Shown here one piece after another: positions 49,870-60,597 of a stretch of 62,000 nt of DNA. The stretch is from Symbiodinium natans. Lineage: Eukaryota; Sar; Dinophyceae; Suessiales; Symbiodiniaceae. The stretch lies in assembly GCA_905221605.1 (NCBI GenBank), contig CAJNDS010000081.1, positions 1 through 62,000 of the forward strand. Reading direction: 5' to 3'. Made by a program: the position numbers and the translations under genes. The notes beneath the pieces were generated by a model. The model was not told the DNA's origin, did no database searches, and was given only the letters and a program-made list of their open reading frames with translations. The stretch's first letter is position 1; each line of letters opens with the position of its first letter.

Positions 49870-50815
49870 GCCGGTGGAACGGTGCTTGGCGTCCATGCCG
49901 TCGGCGGAGGCTTTGCAGCGCTGACCAACTGCTCGAGATCCCAGGTCGAAGTGCAAACCTTCAGAGAACGGGGCACGGCACTAGGTCACTAGGTGCCATT
50001 CTGACCTTTCGCACCTTTTTAGGTCGGACAACTGTGAAATGGCCTGAAGACGAGCGAACATCCCGAGGACCATCCTGCGCTTGCCACGAGCCCTATGTCC
50101 TTGGCAGCTGCAACAAACACAGCTAAGGACTCCTGGTGGAGTTCCTTGCTGCGAATGGTACAGCCCAAGCAGAGGAGTTCATCCGCTCCCGAAAGGCACC
50201 TTAATGATCTTGCAAGCCTTCCATGCAAACCTACCTAATGTCGTATTCCTTCACTTCATTGCAGTGAAATTGCAGCCCCTGATCAGATAGATCCATTTCA
50301 TGCTATCGCTGGGCACATCTTCTGCGATTCCCCAGAAATATCCTACTTCTGGAGCGCTCCAGCAGAGGGGGTCCAGGGACAGGACCGACGCCAGTTTTTC
50401 AAGCGAGCACCTGAAGCAAGCTTGGGGGCTTGGGCCGGTTTCCAAAGATGCCGGCCGAGGACGCAGAAGGGTGGTCCTCTGGCCGCAAAATTCTGGACCG
50501 AATCCTAGCTGAACATAGCTGAACTCAATGGTGATCCAGAATCGTGAAGAAGCTCGCTGTGCTTGTTGGTCTCTCACGCTTTGGAGGTGGAGTCTTCGTA
50601 GTGTCGAATGAGAACCCCTTGGGCGCCTCACCGGCACCGAGGAATGTGGTCACACCACAATGCAACTGCACGTCATAGCAACACACACCGTGACGGTGAA
50701 TCACATTGTACACCCCAAGCTTACTGAGAGCTTGTGCCTGGCCAAGCTGCAGGCCAATCTATCATCATACAGTCATATGTTGGATCATGTTGGCTTATCC
50801 TCCAGCTGCAGTTGA
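49870..50815 (+). CDS. Unrecognised multi-exon gene
   Basis: From 49870 after GTTGCAG: AGGTVLGVHAVGGGFAALTN. From 50128 after a CTAAG acceptor: LLVEFLAANGTAQAEEFIRS, running to AAG/GCACCT, a GC donor. From about 50265: APDQIDPFHAIAGHIFCDSP, EISYFWSAPAEGVQGQD and a basic stretch to 50508. About 50550-50670: KLAVLVGLSRFGGGVFVVSN then ENPLGASPAP. About 50695-50815: VNHIVHPKLTESLCLAKLQA. All are plus strand with good composition. I do not recognise the family; the glycine-rich first exon suggests an enzyme domain, but that is a guess. Confidence 0.45.
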
Positions 50816-51053
50816 ACTTCTAGGCGTTTTATGCAGTTGTTTTTAAGTGGGAGCTCGTCACAGTGTCATACCCGGTCGTGACAGTGTAGTAAGGTGAGAC
50901 CTGGCCGAAGTGTGCGTGGCTTCGCCGCGAGGTGCAGGCCTTCCTGGATCAGCTACCAGGCTCTCGCTGGACCATCGCTGGAGTCTCACATGTCCCACTC
51001 AAATCTCGTGGCTTAAACGTGGGCCTACCAAATAGATCATAGGCCCAAAGGTC

Positions 51054-51200
51054 AAGTTTGTGTGCAGCCTCTGCAACTCCATTCCCTTCAGTGATGCAGT
51101 GCCGGGCGACACCGCGAACGAGGCGAATGAGCAGCTGGTGAGCCACGTTCACCTTGGCTTGGCCGGATGCCCATGGCTTATGCAAGGTCATACTGGTAGA
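51054..51200 (+). CDS. Isolated coding-like exon
   Basis: Reads KFVCSLCNSIPFSDAVPGDT then ANEANEQLVSHVHLGLAG on the plus strand. The minus strand is also open for 95 codons over the same bases, but the plus reading is more hydrophilic and ordered. No partners were joined. Confidence 0.3.
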
Positions 51201-51559
51201 AGCTTGCGAGGCCCCAGGTGTGAGCATGGTTGTCATTGCACAGATTACAGGCTGAGATTATGTCGCGGTGTGACGTCCCAGAGTTGAAGGACCCAGCCCT
51301 GTGCTATGTGCACATGCAGTGCGTTCGCCTGTGATGCATGTGTCACACATCACCCAGCTGAATGGCCTCGTTGGCAGGTCCCATCTAGGCCCGCCGAAAT
51401 GATGACTGCATCGCTTCCGTGCCATTCTTTATACCTCTGAGGAACCGCGTCACGGTGCCGAATGTGTGGGTCAGGAACGAAGTAGAGCTGACATGTTGCA
51501 GGCTTCCACGGTGGTTTCCCGAAGCCATCGAGGACAGAGAAGTCGAGAGCACATTAGAG

Positions 51560-51840
51560 CACTTTGAGGGCACACTTTTGCAATGAGTGTGAAGACAATG
51601 TGCGGGCTAGCCGGGGGGCAAGCCGGGGGGCAAGCCGGGCAAGCGGCCACGAGGAGAGGCTGCACTCTGGTCCTTTCTGCCCCTGGCGGCCAGAGCTGCA
51701 GACATTCGGCACCGTGTCTCAGAGGGTCCTTGTGTGCCTCGCCTTCATGGACAACCGCATGTTGCAGCATGTTGCGGCATGTTGCAGCTGCACGTTTGCA
51801 GATTCCCATGCGCGTTCGGTCCCTTTCTAGGTGTGATGCC
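51560..51840 (+). CDS. Uncertain open frame with short repeat
   Basis: An 88-codon frame whose start covers three copies of the 12-bp unit CCGGGGGGCAAG, followed by ELQTFGTVSQRVLVCLAFMD. The later part could be an exon. Weak. Confidence 0.2.
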
Positions 51841-51898
51841 GAGAGGCGGCAGACGCATCGTGGCTCAAGGAGATGTTGGCTCATGTAGGAAAGGGCCA

Positions 51899-52080
51899 CG
51901 TCCGTAGGTTCTCCCGGACCCCCCCCCTCCCCCCCCTCACACCAGCATTGAGGCATTACTTCTATCGCCCTACGAACATCGGCAGCCCACCGCAGGTTGG
52001 ACCATGGAGGCCCATGTAATGACACGGGAGCATGCAACACACTGATAGGCCCTGTTGGGCTGCTAGGGCCTACATTCGAG
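51899..52080. repeat. Dispersed GTCCGTAGGTTCTCCC element, copy 2
   Basis: Shares GTCCGTAGGTTCTCCC and CCCTACGAACATCGG in the same order as 30872-31090, with a C-rich run after the first block. Confidence 0.5.
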
Positions 52081-52091
52081 ACTGATCCGGA

Positions 52092-52388
52092 TTGCACGCA
52101 GGCGATTCGTTCTTCCGTGGCGCCTTGCCCAAGCACAGCCAGTGCGATCCCCGGGCATGTATTCATGTAGTCGGACCGCGGCGCGCCCATGGGGGAGACG
52201 GATGGAGACGGGTGGGGGCAGCGTTGTTGCCTCTCTCGATACATGAAACTGAACCAGTATGCTTTATGTTTCTGGAACAAGATGTGTTGTCACAAGCGCT
52301 CATGCCTTTTGCGAACATGCCGAAACCACTGGTATTTACAGCGTTGTTGCTTCTTGCACAACATAACGCACAAGGATGTTCGACGTGA
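52092..52388 (+). CDS. Uncertain 98-codon open frame
   Basis: The last half (ETEPVCFMFLEQDVLSQALM, then FANMPKPLVFTALLLLAQH) is protein-like and helical. The first half is Arg/His-rich and less so. No splice support or family. Confidence 0.25.
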   Translation: MHAGDSFFRGALPKHSQCDPRACIHVVGPRRAHGGDGWRRVGAALLPLSIHETEPVCFMFLEQDVLSQALMPFANMPKPLVFTALLLLAQHNAQGCST

Positions 52389-52869
52389 AGCATGGCATCT
52401 TCGATTCTATGAGCCCTGATCAACAGTATTGGATCAAGTTGTGTGCCAAATCCTCGGCAGTTTTCCCATCATTCTCACCTCAAAAAGCACTGTTTGTCCC
52501 CCAAAGCCCGACTCCACTGTAAGCAACAATGTCAAGTGACCGCGCGCTCAATCGTGCCATGTTCCGAAGACTACACAGCCATGGGTTCGCTGTGGACGAT
52601 GTAGTTTGGTAAAACCCTCGTCGTCGCGATAGTCGCAGCACGTGGAAGCATCGCGCAGCCGATGGCCTTGCAGATTTGCAGGTGTGTGTGTGAGTGTCTG
52701 CATCTGGCAGAAGGGTAAGAATATGTAAGAATGGAGTGTTGACGTTGTTGACGTCCTGGTGAACACGGCATCTCCTCAGCGACATGAGCCGAGTGGTGCA
52801 GCTCTGGGAGAGCACTTGAACCTCATCACACCTCTCTGACATACTGTGATGGGAAGCGAAGACTTTACA

Positions 52870-53117
52870 TGACCATTGTCAAAGCTCCCATCGGATTCCT
52901 TCAGAGTGCGTTGCGCATTTTCCTTTTGCATGTGCCAGTGTTGGACTGCCACGGATGGGTCTTTGGACACTTGCCCTCAGGCACTGCAGCAAGCGGCGAA
53001 GCTGTGAGCGAAGCTGTGAGCGAAGCTGTGGACGAAGCTGTGAGCCAAACAAAGTTCAAAGCATCCTCGAGCAAATTTTTTTCAGGACGTGAGCGAAGCT
53101 TGGCTGTGATCGTTTGA
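52870..53117 (+). CDS. Small open frame with 12-bp repeat
   Basis: ATG near 52870 opens MTIVKAPIGFLQSALRIFLL, a possible hydrophobic leader or membrane segment. It then reads through four copies of GAAGCTGTGAGC (52998-53046), giving an EAVS period. 82 codons to the stop. No family is recognised. Confidence 0.3.
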
Positions 53118-53221
53118 CCTTGTCAATCCTGTCTTCGAAGCAGCGAAGCCAGGTGGCGGAAGATGATGCTCGCACCTGCCCTGGCTCTGACATGCGAGGA
53201 GGCGTGAAGAGGTAGCGGGGG

Positions 53222-53312
53222 CGTGCAGGCGTTGAGCAGGCTTTGAGCAGGCTTTGAGCAGGCTTTGAGCAGGCGTTGGGCAGGCGTTTGAGAAGGTGTG
53301 AGCAGGCGTGAG
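53222..53312. repeat. 12-bp tandem array GCAGGCTTTGAG
   Basis: Six to seven copies with later variants (GCAGGCGTTGGG, GCAGGCGTTTGA). Confidence 0.9.
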
Positions 53313-53670
53313 CACGCGAACTCCGCGTTTGGAGCCTTTACTCTCCTCGAGTCGGGCCCAGGCAACCTCACACAGCCGTCAAGGTGCCGCCCGTCGCCGA
53401 AGCAAGGCGATTGCCGAGGCCACAAGCAGAGGACGTTGCAGAACGGCGAAACGACTGAAATCTAATTGCTGAGCTGCGTCGTCCCCGAGACCCTCCCAGT
53501 TGGCAAAATACTAAACCTTTGACAACTCCTAAATCCCTCAAAGGTGCGGCAATATCAACAGGTCGTACCGACTAGTGTAAGACTTACGTCTCATGTGGGT
53601 CATGCACGAAGCTCTCTGAAAGCAGGCAGAACTTGAGAAAGTAATGGGCAGACCGTGAATAAATCGTGCA

Positions 53671-54716
53671 TTGCACGAGCTGGTTGACATTCATGATGCT
53701 GCATATTTCGTCACGCCTTCTGTGTTGTTCTTTGCAGAGGTTGATACAGTGGCGGACAAAGAAAGGCCCACTGTTTTTGGGCACTGCCTTTCAGTGGGGC
53801 GTCCTTGCGGCCGGCTCTTTGTTTTGTGGCTCCTTGGTTTCAGGCTTTTGCGGAGTTCCTTGCTGGCGACCGCAGCGCGCTGCTTGATGCTGCTTGCAAG
53901 ATGCCGGAGTGAAGGGTCTTTGTGCCGTGGGGCAGAGTCAATGCTTTCTGTTGCGTTTCCAGGCGCTTGCCATCTTCCAAGACCTGGGTGGGGAGGCTGT
54001 GTGAGCCTCAAAGACATCGTTCACAGGCCTTTCGATTTCTGCATCTGTCCCTTGTGGCGGCGCAGGGCACAGAGTGCCACCATGCGAAAGCATACTGTAT
54101 CGTGGCATGGCGCTTTAAGGCTTATGCTCCAGGTCGCAGCTGTGCCTGCTGGGGAGGGGATTTGTGAGCCAATGCGCAGCCAGCCTCATAAGTCGAAGGC
54201 TGAACACAGCGCTCATCGCATCACTTCAACGCAAGCACAGCAACAAGCGAAAGCGCGACGACGCTCCCTTGTCAAACTGGCTGCAGAGCTTTGCAGCTCA
54301 GAGTTGAATGTAACAGTGGTCAGCATCGAGCGCCGTCGCTGAGTGCTGCATAACGGAAAACTCAAGGCTTCTTCCAAATCCGAGCTGCTTCGGATGTTGA
54401 CAAGAAGGCCAGACGACCTGGGACGACTTCTCGTGCTGGCGTCCATGGAGGCCAGCAGGGTAGCACAGACTTGGTCTTTCAGGCTGGCGCCTCCAGCATC
54501 ACCGGCGAGAAGCACTGTGAGGCCCAATTTCCTGAAAAGAGTTTCGCCGAGGGTGCCGGTCTGCCACGCGCCGCATCATGCCTTGCCACGTGCCGGGGCA
54601 GCTCTCTCCTCATCCTCGCGTGCCCTCCTTTCCAGGTTTTGGCTTCGAAGGCTTCGGCTCCTCGGAGGGCGCGGGCGAACCCCACAAGCCTCTGCCACTC
54701 TGCACAGAAAGCATAG
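53671..54716 (+). CDS. Probable TPR-repeat protein, partial gene model
   Basis: Exon 53844-about 53892 reads AFAEFLAGDRSALLDA and, spliced at a GC site to 53963-54000 (ALAIFQDLGGEAV), gives a 29-residue helix pair with the spacing of a tetratricopeptide repeat (small residues at the helix crossing, ALxIFxxLG at the end). Later plus-strand pieces: 54215-54340 (QQAKARRRSLVKLAAELCSS), 54365-54470 (SKSELLRMLTRRPDDLGRL), 54495-54615 after TTTCAG (ITGEKHCEAQFPEKSFAEGA) and a terminal exon from 54636 after TTTCCAG, ending SLCHSAQKA and a stop at 54714-54716. The TPR call rests on one repeat and is tentative; the partner pieces are joined by order only. Confidence 0.4.
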
Positions 54717-54957
54717 GAAGGCATTTTCAGAGGTCCATAGAGACAGAGATCTTGGCCTTTCGTTGTAGAAGGTCTGTGAAGGTCTGGGCAGTTTAGGGGT
54801 GAGCAAGGAAGTCTGGATCGGATGCTGACTTCCAGCTGCCGATCTAGCTGGCCTGTGCACAAGAGCAATCTTGTTTACGAGGGCTCATGAACCAACAAGT
54901 GCGGACGAAGTTATGGCAGCAAATGGTAACACTATGACCATATAAAAGTCCAGGGTA

Positions 54958-55180
54958 GGTGACAGGCCCCGGTCGTCGTTTGCGACTTAGGATTCTGCAA
55001 GTCTCCTTACGACAAGTCTCCTCCGCACCAGCCCCGAGTTTCGCATCTCCTATTCAAGGCGAATGCGCGAGACCAACGCGACAAAACTGCGACATACATA
55101 TTCAACGAGGGGGCACGACAAGCGTATGTAACAGGGGGGGGGGGGGGGGGGGGGCTATTTAGACCCACAGCCATGTAGCT
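54958..55180. repeat. Dispersed CGCGACATACGTATG repeat, copy 2
   Basis: Homologous to 5637-5925 in the same orientation, with a long poly-G run (55129-55153) in place of GGCGGGTGGCGGG. Ends CTATTTAGACCCACAGCCA. Confidence 0.6.
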
Positions 55181-55385
55181 AAAGATTGCCGCTTTGAGAT
55201 CTTGTTTGTCTGTACAGAAAGGAAAGAGGGGAGCGGAGTTCTGAAGGGTGCACGAACTGTCTTTTTGTGAGGTCCGGCTGCCAGAGCATTCTCTTGCCTT
55301 GGAGCAAAACACGGCCGTGCCAGAGTCTGCTTCACGCAATGCACGTTGTGTTGTCGGCAAATGTAGAAAATCTGCGCATGCATGA

Positions 55386-56095
55386 ATGTCCGAAATGACG
55401 AACAAGCTCCAACTCAACTTGCACGATACCAGCAAGCGGTTCGGTTCAAGCTTCATGTTCAAAGCTCTTTACACAGCTGTTGTTGAACAGGAGATCTCAG
55501 TACTCGGGGAAGTAGTGGCCATCTTAACACGCCACATGCACAGCTGGTCTGCTCATATCTGCCAAACTCGTGGCTCCAGTGGTCGAGCCTCGTAGACATG
55601 GAAACTGCTGCGCCCCTTGGACGCAAGTTGCACAGGACTCTGACAAGGCGTTGGGGCTTCAGAGCCGAAAGCCTCTCACTCTGCTGTTCATCCTGCCACA
55701 ACTCATTGCAGGGCCTGTGTGAACGGGAGTGATATGGAGTGTGCTCTGATGTGCCGTGATGTGCTACGGTATCGCTGCTTTGCACGCTGCCAAGGTTCGT
55801 TGTGGCGGGGCCCTCGCCAGCGGTTTTTGCAACGCCAGCGCCAGCTCGAGGCTGGAGGAGTCTTTTGAGATCGTTTCGCGATGCGACTTCATGGGGTGCA
55901 GTCTGGCAAGATGGTGAAAGGCATTTCTTCCCGTCACTAGATGGCGAGCAGCAGGAAATTGTAGCCTTCTGAAGCTTCTGTGATAAAGTGTGCATCGCCA
56001 TCACGCTTGGACAGGCTTGCCCAGACAAAGTGCCCGACAGTGGCAAGGCCAGCTTTAGCTCCAACACACAGCTTGTCTTATAGCTTCCTTTGATG
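55386..56095. other. Weak open frames on both strands
   Basis: A plus frame 55386-55595 begins with NKLQLNLHDTSKRFGSSF. The minus strand is open for 202 codons over 55459-56067, but without an ATG at its start. A plus-strand reading at 55988-56080 (ITLGQACPDKVPDSGKASFS) is equally plausible. No gene is asserted. Confidence 0.3.
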
Positions 56096-56106
56096 CCTCA
56101 GCGCCT

Positions 56107-57050
56107 CAGTTCAGGAGCTGCAGGCCCTTGTGCAGCCGCGGCTGCAGCAGCTGTTTCAGCTGCTGTCACACGAAGGGCTAGGCTGACAGGGATTAAAGAG
56201 TGCCAACGTGCTCGTGAAGGAAGCCCCTAGCGTGGAAGTGCACGACAGAAGCCGGCCTCAAGTTTTGTGAGTTTTGTGGGCTCCTGTGTAGGCCTCGAAA
56301 TCGCAGTGGGCATGGTGTAGCCGATTGACCTCTTGCGGCCTGCTACAGTGCCTGCAGGAATGCTCGCATTGCTCGATCTGCGAAGTTGAGTGCAGCGCTC
56401 GGTCGAAGCCACCGGGAGCCAAGCGGATCCAAGCAGCATGCGACTCTTCCAAGGCGACAACCCCTGGGAGGACATCAACAAGCGCAACAGGGTGGAAGGT
56501 CAGACGCAGGCACAGTAGATTGGAAATTCCAAGTTCTCGGCCGTCACACCTTCGTGGCAGATAACGGTTCCGAAGGAAAACGTTGAGTTTGCACGACCAC
56601 TTGCACAGTTAGGGGACGGGGCTGGTCCACGAGCGAGTTATCAGTAAACTCCTGTTTGAGGAAAGCTCCCTATAACATCCATGGCTTCGGAAGCCTCGGA
56701 AGCAGAACCCTCTTTGCCCCTGGAACCTGTTGCTAAACCCTGCTACGCGGCAGGCTGGCGCCCCCTGGTTCATGCCTGGTTGGGGTGGAGAGCTGGACCA
56801 GGCCCTGGTCTACTGTGCACCCAATCCCGTCGTGCCGTGGCGTAGAGTGCCATGTACCAGGACCCAGACGACGAGGAGGAGCTGGACCGCAAGAAGCCCG
56901 TGGAGGAGTCAGTGTGCCTTGGCAAACTTGCGCCCGAGATTTACGAACATCAGTGAGTAGCTGGCTCAGTGCCTCCCCAAGGTACTGCTGCTGGGTCCTG
57001 CCAAAGAAGAAGGCCTCGGAGGTCCTGAAGGCAGGGGGCCAACAAAAGTA
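56107..57050 (+). CDS. Unrecognised gene(s) with frame conflicts
   Basis: 56107-56190 reads SVQELQALVQPRLQQLFQLL, a Gln/Leu-rich helix. About 56390-56500 reads MRLFQGDNPWEDINKRNRVE. ATG at 56681 opens MASEASEAEPSLPLEP. From 56753 in another frame: GAPWFMPGWGGELDQALVYC. 56861-56952, in a third frame and ending at a perfect GTGAGT donor, reads DPDDEEELDRKKPVEESVCL then GKLAPEIYEH. All are strongly protein-like, yet the last three are separated by only about 20 bp, so either frameshifts or extremely short introns are needed. No family is recognised. Confidence 0.4.
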
Positions 57051-57334
57051 GAGCCAAACTTGTTGAGCCAAAAGTGAAGTCAAGTTGTGCTGGAGACCAG
57101 CTTTGGAAGTCTCCGGAAGTCTCGTCTTTTCAGTTTCAGTTTGATGGAGGCTTTTGAGAAGGCCCGAAGCATGATCTAGACCCGTCTTCGGGGGTGAGAT
57201 GACCTCCGTGCCTTTTTGACATATGCCCCCCGGCAGATGTTGTTTTGCAAGCTTGAATGCGTGTGCAATCATTCTGGCGAGGAGTGGAGTGAACAAGAGG
57301 AGGCATCAGACGAGCATCTAGGCATGAGCTAGGC

Positions 57335-57553
57335 ATGAGTTTGTGTTGCTGCAAGCCTGCCATTGGTCATGTCAAGGGACTAGACAGTATCCAAGGCAGA
57401 AGGACATTTTGCAGTGCCATCCCTAGATTTCCGCGTCGTTTTGGAGAGTCGAAGAGTCCAAGCGCTGCGAAGATGATCGCAGTTCGAAAACCTAACGACC
57501 TAGGGGCTTGGCTTCCGCAGAGTTCAGCGAAGGCTGGACGGTCATCTCCTTGA
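57335..57553 (+). CDS. Weak 72-codon open frame
   Basis: The second half (SPSAAKMIAVRKPNDLGAWL then PQSSAKAG) could be an exon; the first half is Cys-rich and unconvincing. No family or splice support. Confidence 0.2.
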   Translation: MSLCCCKPAIGHVKGLDSIQGRRTFCSAIPRFPRRFGESKSPSAAKMIAVRKPNDLGAWLPQSSAKAGRSSP

Positions 57554-57858
57554 GGTCCTTGAGATGTTTTGAGAAGCGAAGTGAGAAGTGACCTTAGACT
57601 CTTTGCTCAGAGTGTTGGGCGAAAATTGTTCTGAGGTCTGGGGCCTCAGCCACACCAGGGAGGGTCGAGGCCAGGGGCTTAAGTCGCCTAAGTACCGACC
57701 ACGTCCGCCCTAGCTGCCTCCTGTACCTGCAGAACCCGGCTTCTACCTTTTCCCGCCTGGAGATCCGGAAGTGCCTGCGGCGTGATTGTACCGAGCTGTC
57801 ATGCAGGCACACTTGAGGGAATGGTAACGCTGCCAGGTCCTGACCGTCATGGAGGCAG

Positions 57859-58533
57859 TTGACGAAGGCCTTTGGAAGTAGCATCGAGTGCAAGTGTGTT
57901 CGACGCATATCAGGGCAGCCCATGTTTTTTCGTGATGTGTGCTCACGAAGACTGTTCAGCTGTGGACTTCTTCCTGGCCTGAGCCATAGCAGTGCCAGAG
58001 CTTTCGAGGTTTTGCAAGTAAGTGGCGGCATTCACATCTTTGCATTTGAGAATCAGGCAAAAGTAGGCTGGAACGCCAGAGTGTGCAATTTTATCGTTGT
58101 GTTCCTGCGTGCATCCGTCATCTATGCATGGCGGAAGGGTTTTAAGTCCACTTCCGACAGCCCAGAAGCTAAAAAGTTAGCGAAAGCCATGAAACGAGTG
58201 AAATCACACTCTTGCTTTCGGGTACATGCAGTCAATTGCGCATTGTGGCCATGTCTGATGAGCCTCTGCAACTACCGGGCTTGCCCCAGCTTCTCCGACA
58301 GACAGAAGCTGAGCATTGCACCTCGTAGCATACGAGAACCAGGTCTTCTTACAAATCGGTTCTGGGGCTGGTGTCCGTGGGATAACAAGCCAAAGCAAAG
58401 CACATTGCAGTTGCGTGAAGACAACAAAAGGCAGTGTAAAGTGGCAAGCGGCGGTGGGCTTCGAAGCGAGTTCAATGACATCGCGAGTTGTTGCGGTTCA
58501 CAGATGGATTGGATGCGACGTGCATGTACGTGA
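57859..58533 (+). CDS. Uncharacterised 224-codon open frame
   Basis: Open for 224 codons without an ATG at the start. The middle is the most protein-like: GIHIFAFENQAKVGWNARVC, then FLRASVIYAWRKGFKSTSDS and EAKKLAKAMKRVKSHS. The end is Trp/Lys-rich (RFWGWCPWDNKPKQST). A second plus frame (58316-58627) overlaps the end with similar quality. No domain is recognised. Confidence 0.3.
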   Translation: MTKAFGSSIECKCVRRISGQPMFFRDVCSRRLFSCGLLPGLSHSSARAFEVLQVSGGIHIFAFENQAKVGWNARVCNFIVVFLRASVIYAWRKGFKSTSDSPEAKKLAKAMKRVKSHSCFRVHAVNCALWPCLMSLCNYRACPSFSDRQKLSIAPRSIREPGLLTNRFWGWCPWDNKPKQSTLQLREDNKRQCKVASGGGLRSEFNDIASCCGSQMDWMRRACT

Positions 58534-58689
58534 TCCGACAGGAAGCAGCGACACACTGCAACATCCTTTATGGGGACGTTGGTGGCTTGACGCATGGTGC
58601 AGGCATCAGGTCCGAGAGCAGCTCTAGACAATGGTCAGTCGTGTTTTTCACACATTTTGGATTTCGTCTTGAGCCAACGTGGTGTTGAC

Positions 58690-58880
58690 AAAATGCAACT
58701 CAGTTGCTTCAGCAAGTTTAAGCATTTCCATTTCAAGTTTCACTTCTCTCGTTTCACGTCACAATACGTCGCATTTCAGATGTTTCACGCGTTTCCATTC
58801 GCAATTCACAGAGCACTTCAAATGTCACATGTCGAAGAGTTCGCATATCACGCCTTTTGCATTTCACATTTCATATCGTT
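58690..58880. repeat. Irregular TTTCA-rich stretch
   Basis: At least ten TTTCA or TTTCAC words at loose intervals (CATTTCAAGTTTCAC, GTTTCACGTCACAATACG, CATTTCACATTTCATA). Not a strict tandem repeat. Confidence 0.4.
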
Positions 58881-58947
58881 ACGAGTGGAGCACGCTTCCC
58901 GTGAGTGGTCTGCATGTGCCAATCCTTGACCCTCCCATGCTTGCCAG

Positions 58948-59585
58948 AAAAAGTCGACGTGCAACATGTGGCCGTCAGCTGCGACCTCGGAGGTGTAGTG
59001 CAGAACAGACAGCAGATGCGGGCCATACCCAAAAGCATTCTTTGCCTGCCTCGCCCAGAACCCACGGAGATCGGGAAGGACACCAAGCAAGCCTTTTTGG
59101 ACTGGGTCGAGTCTTTGAGGCAGGTATGTTACAGTATGTTACAGTATTGCAGTATGTTCCCAGCATCTGATGTGTGCAGACGTTGGGGTCCAGAATTTTC
59201 CGGACGCTCTCGCCAACCGGACTAGGCCGAAGACGGTGGTGGTGAAGCGCCCAAAGGCACGTTGTCACAGCATATCACGGGGTAAACAGCGAAGGAGCAA
59301 ACAGGGAGTCATGCGCAGCTTGCACACCGCACGGCAAGGAGCTTTATGCCTTCGACCTGGGGGTGGAAGAGGGCGACGGGAAGGGCATCAAGAAGGCTCG
59401 AAGCTTCTTTACATGGCATGCGGCAAGACGATCAACACAAATTGACTCGAGCAATCTTTCCTGCCAGGGCTCGGGACCAAAAGTCAGCAAGGGACTCTGA
59501 GCCTCTGCCAAACACCTCGGCCATCGGCTGGCCAGTAGACTTGTCTGGCATGCTGCCGTTTTCTATGCGAAGCAGCCGCCAATGA
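58948..59585 (+). CDS. Unrecognised gene with well-supported exons
   Basis: 58948-59123 lies between CTTGCCAG and CAG/GTATGT and reads VDVQHVAVSCDLGGVVQNRQ, then PRPEPTEIGKDTKQAFLDWV. From about 59180: VGVQNFPDALANRTRPKTVV then KRPKA, ending at a GC donor. About 59318-59425: HGKELYAFDLGVEEGDGKGI then KKARSFFTW. About 59472-59585 after CTGCCAG: SEPLPNTSAIGWPVDLSGML and a stop. The composition of all four is strong. The exact phase of the 59180 acceptor does not fit perfectly, so one junction is off. No family is recognised. Confidence 0.45.
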
Positions 59586-59804
59586 CTTCGGCAGTCGAGC
59601 TTCTCAATAGTTTGAGCTTCGCCTCGCAAACTGACAGATACTATTTAAACTGCTATCAAATGGTAAGCACGTCGCTCATCAGGATCCAGACCCGCAGTGG
59701 CAGCCTTCGTTAAAACAAGTTCAGGGAGGCCGCTCGTGTTTCCCATTGGCAAGTAAAGGAGCAGAGAGAACTAGACCGGGTCTGTGTGATAGATGCAAAT
59801 CTTC

Positions 59805-59965
59805 CAAGGGGGGGGTGGCGGGCGTGGGGGGCGGTGGGGGGGGACCTTGTAGGTGCCAGGTTGAGGGGCACTGGGCTTGTGGATTTTGGGCCTGTTGGTT
59901 GGGGTGCCTGTGTCGGTGTCGTGAGTCTCATACTCCTACGGCCCGGGGCCTCGGCGGATTGTATA
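59805..59965. repeat. G-run element with CGGCCCGGGGCCTCGG, copy 2
   Basis: G-rich run (GGGGGGTGGCGGGCGTGGGG) followed at 59939 by CGGCCCGGGGCCTCGG then CGGATT, related to 43239-43320. Confidence 0.5.
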
Positions 59966-60114
59966 TCTGCCAGTTTCACGACGAAGGCGGTGGGTAAATC
60001 TTTCATTCACGCAGTTCATAACCCCTCATAACCCCTAATTAACTCCCTGACGCCCCTTTCGGCTTCAGTATCCACAGATCGGGCGGCACGCTTTCCTTCC
60101 GTGGAGTCGAAGCC

Positions 60115-60305
60115 GAGCCAGGTGGCCCCCCCCCCCCCCTCCCCCCGCGACGTCGCATCGCTGCAAGAATCAGGTTTGGTTTTTTTGGGGTCTTTTCAAG
60201 GTTGTTGTTCGGCTTCACAGGGTTCACAGACTTAGGGTTGCGGGGTTAGGGGAGGGCCGCAGGGGCCCTCGCAGCCCTGAACCCTAAACCCTCGAAACCT
60301 TCGCG
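60115..60305. repeat. C-run and TTTAGGG-type remnants
   Basis: A C run at 60126-60146, then GGGTTAGGGG at about 60243 and CCTGAACCCTAAACCC at 60273-60292, i.e. telomere-type words facing each other in opposite orientations. Confidence 0.5.
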
Positions 60306-60597
60306 AACGGTCAGCATGTCCCGCAACCCCTGTAATGCTCTCAAAATTGCACAGGTGAGTCCGCTACAGGGTGGACTTTTGCATGATGCGTTTTTTTATT
60401 GCCCATATATCATTTACCATCCAGACAGTCCAGACAGAGGAAATGAGATGCACACATATCCCCACCCAAGGCTCGAGAATGTATAACAGTACATAGCGTG
60501 GTATTGACTACGCGATAGTTGCTGCCACGCTGCGATGAATCTTGCGCTCTCTTCATCCTTGTGTCAAAAATCATCAAACTACTTTGCAATGCAGGGC

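Noticed and set aside
51471-52280. 269-codon minus-strand frame
   Set aside because: Runs through a dispersed repeat and a 12-bp tandem repeat (CPACPPACPP period); no family seen.
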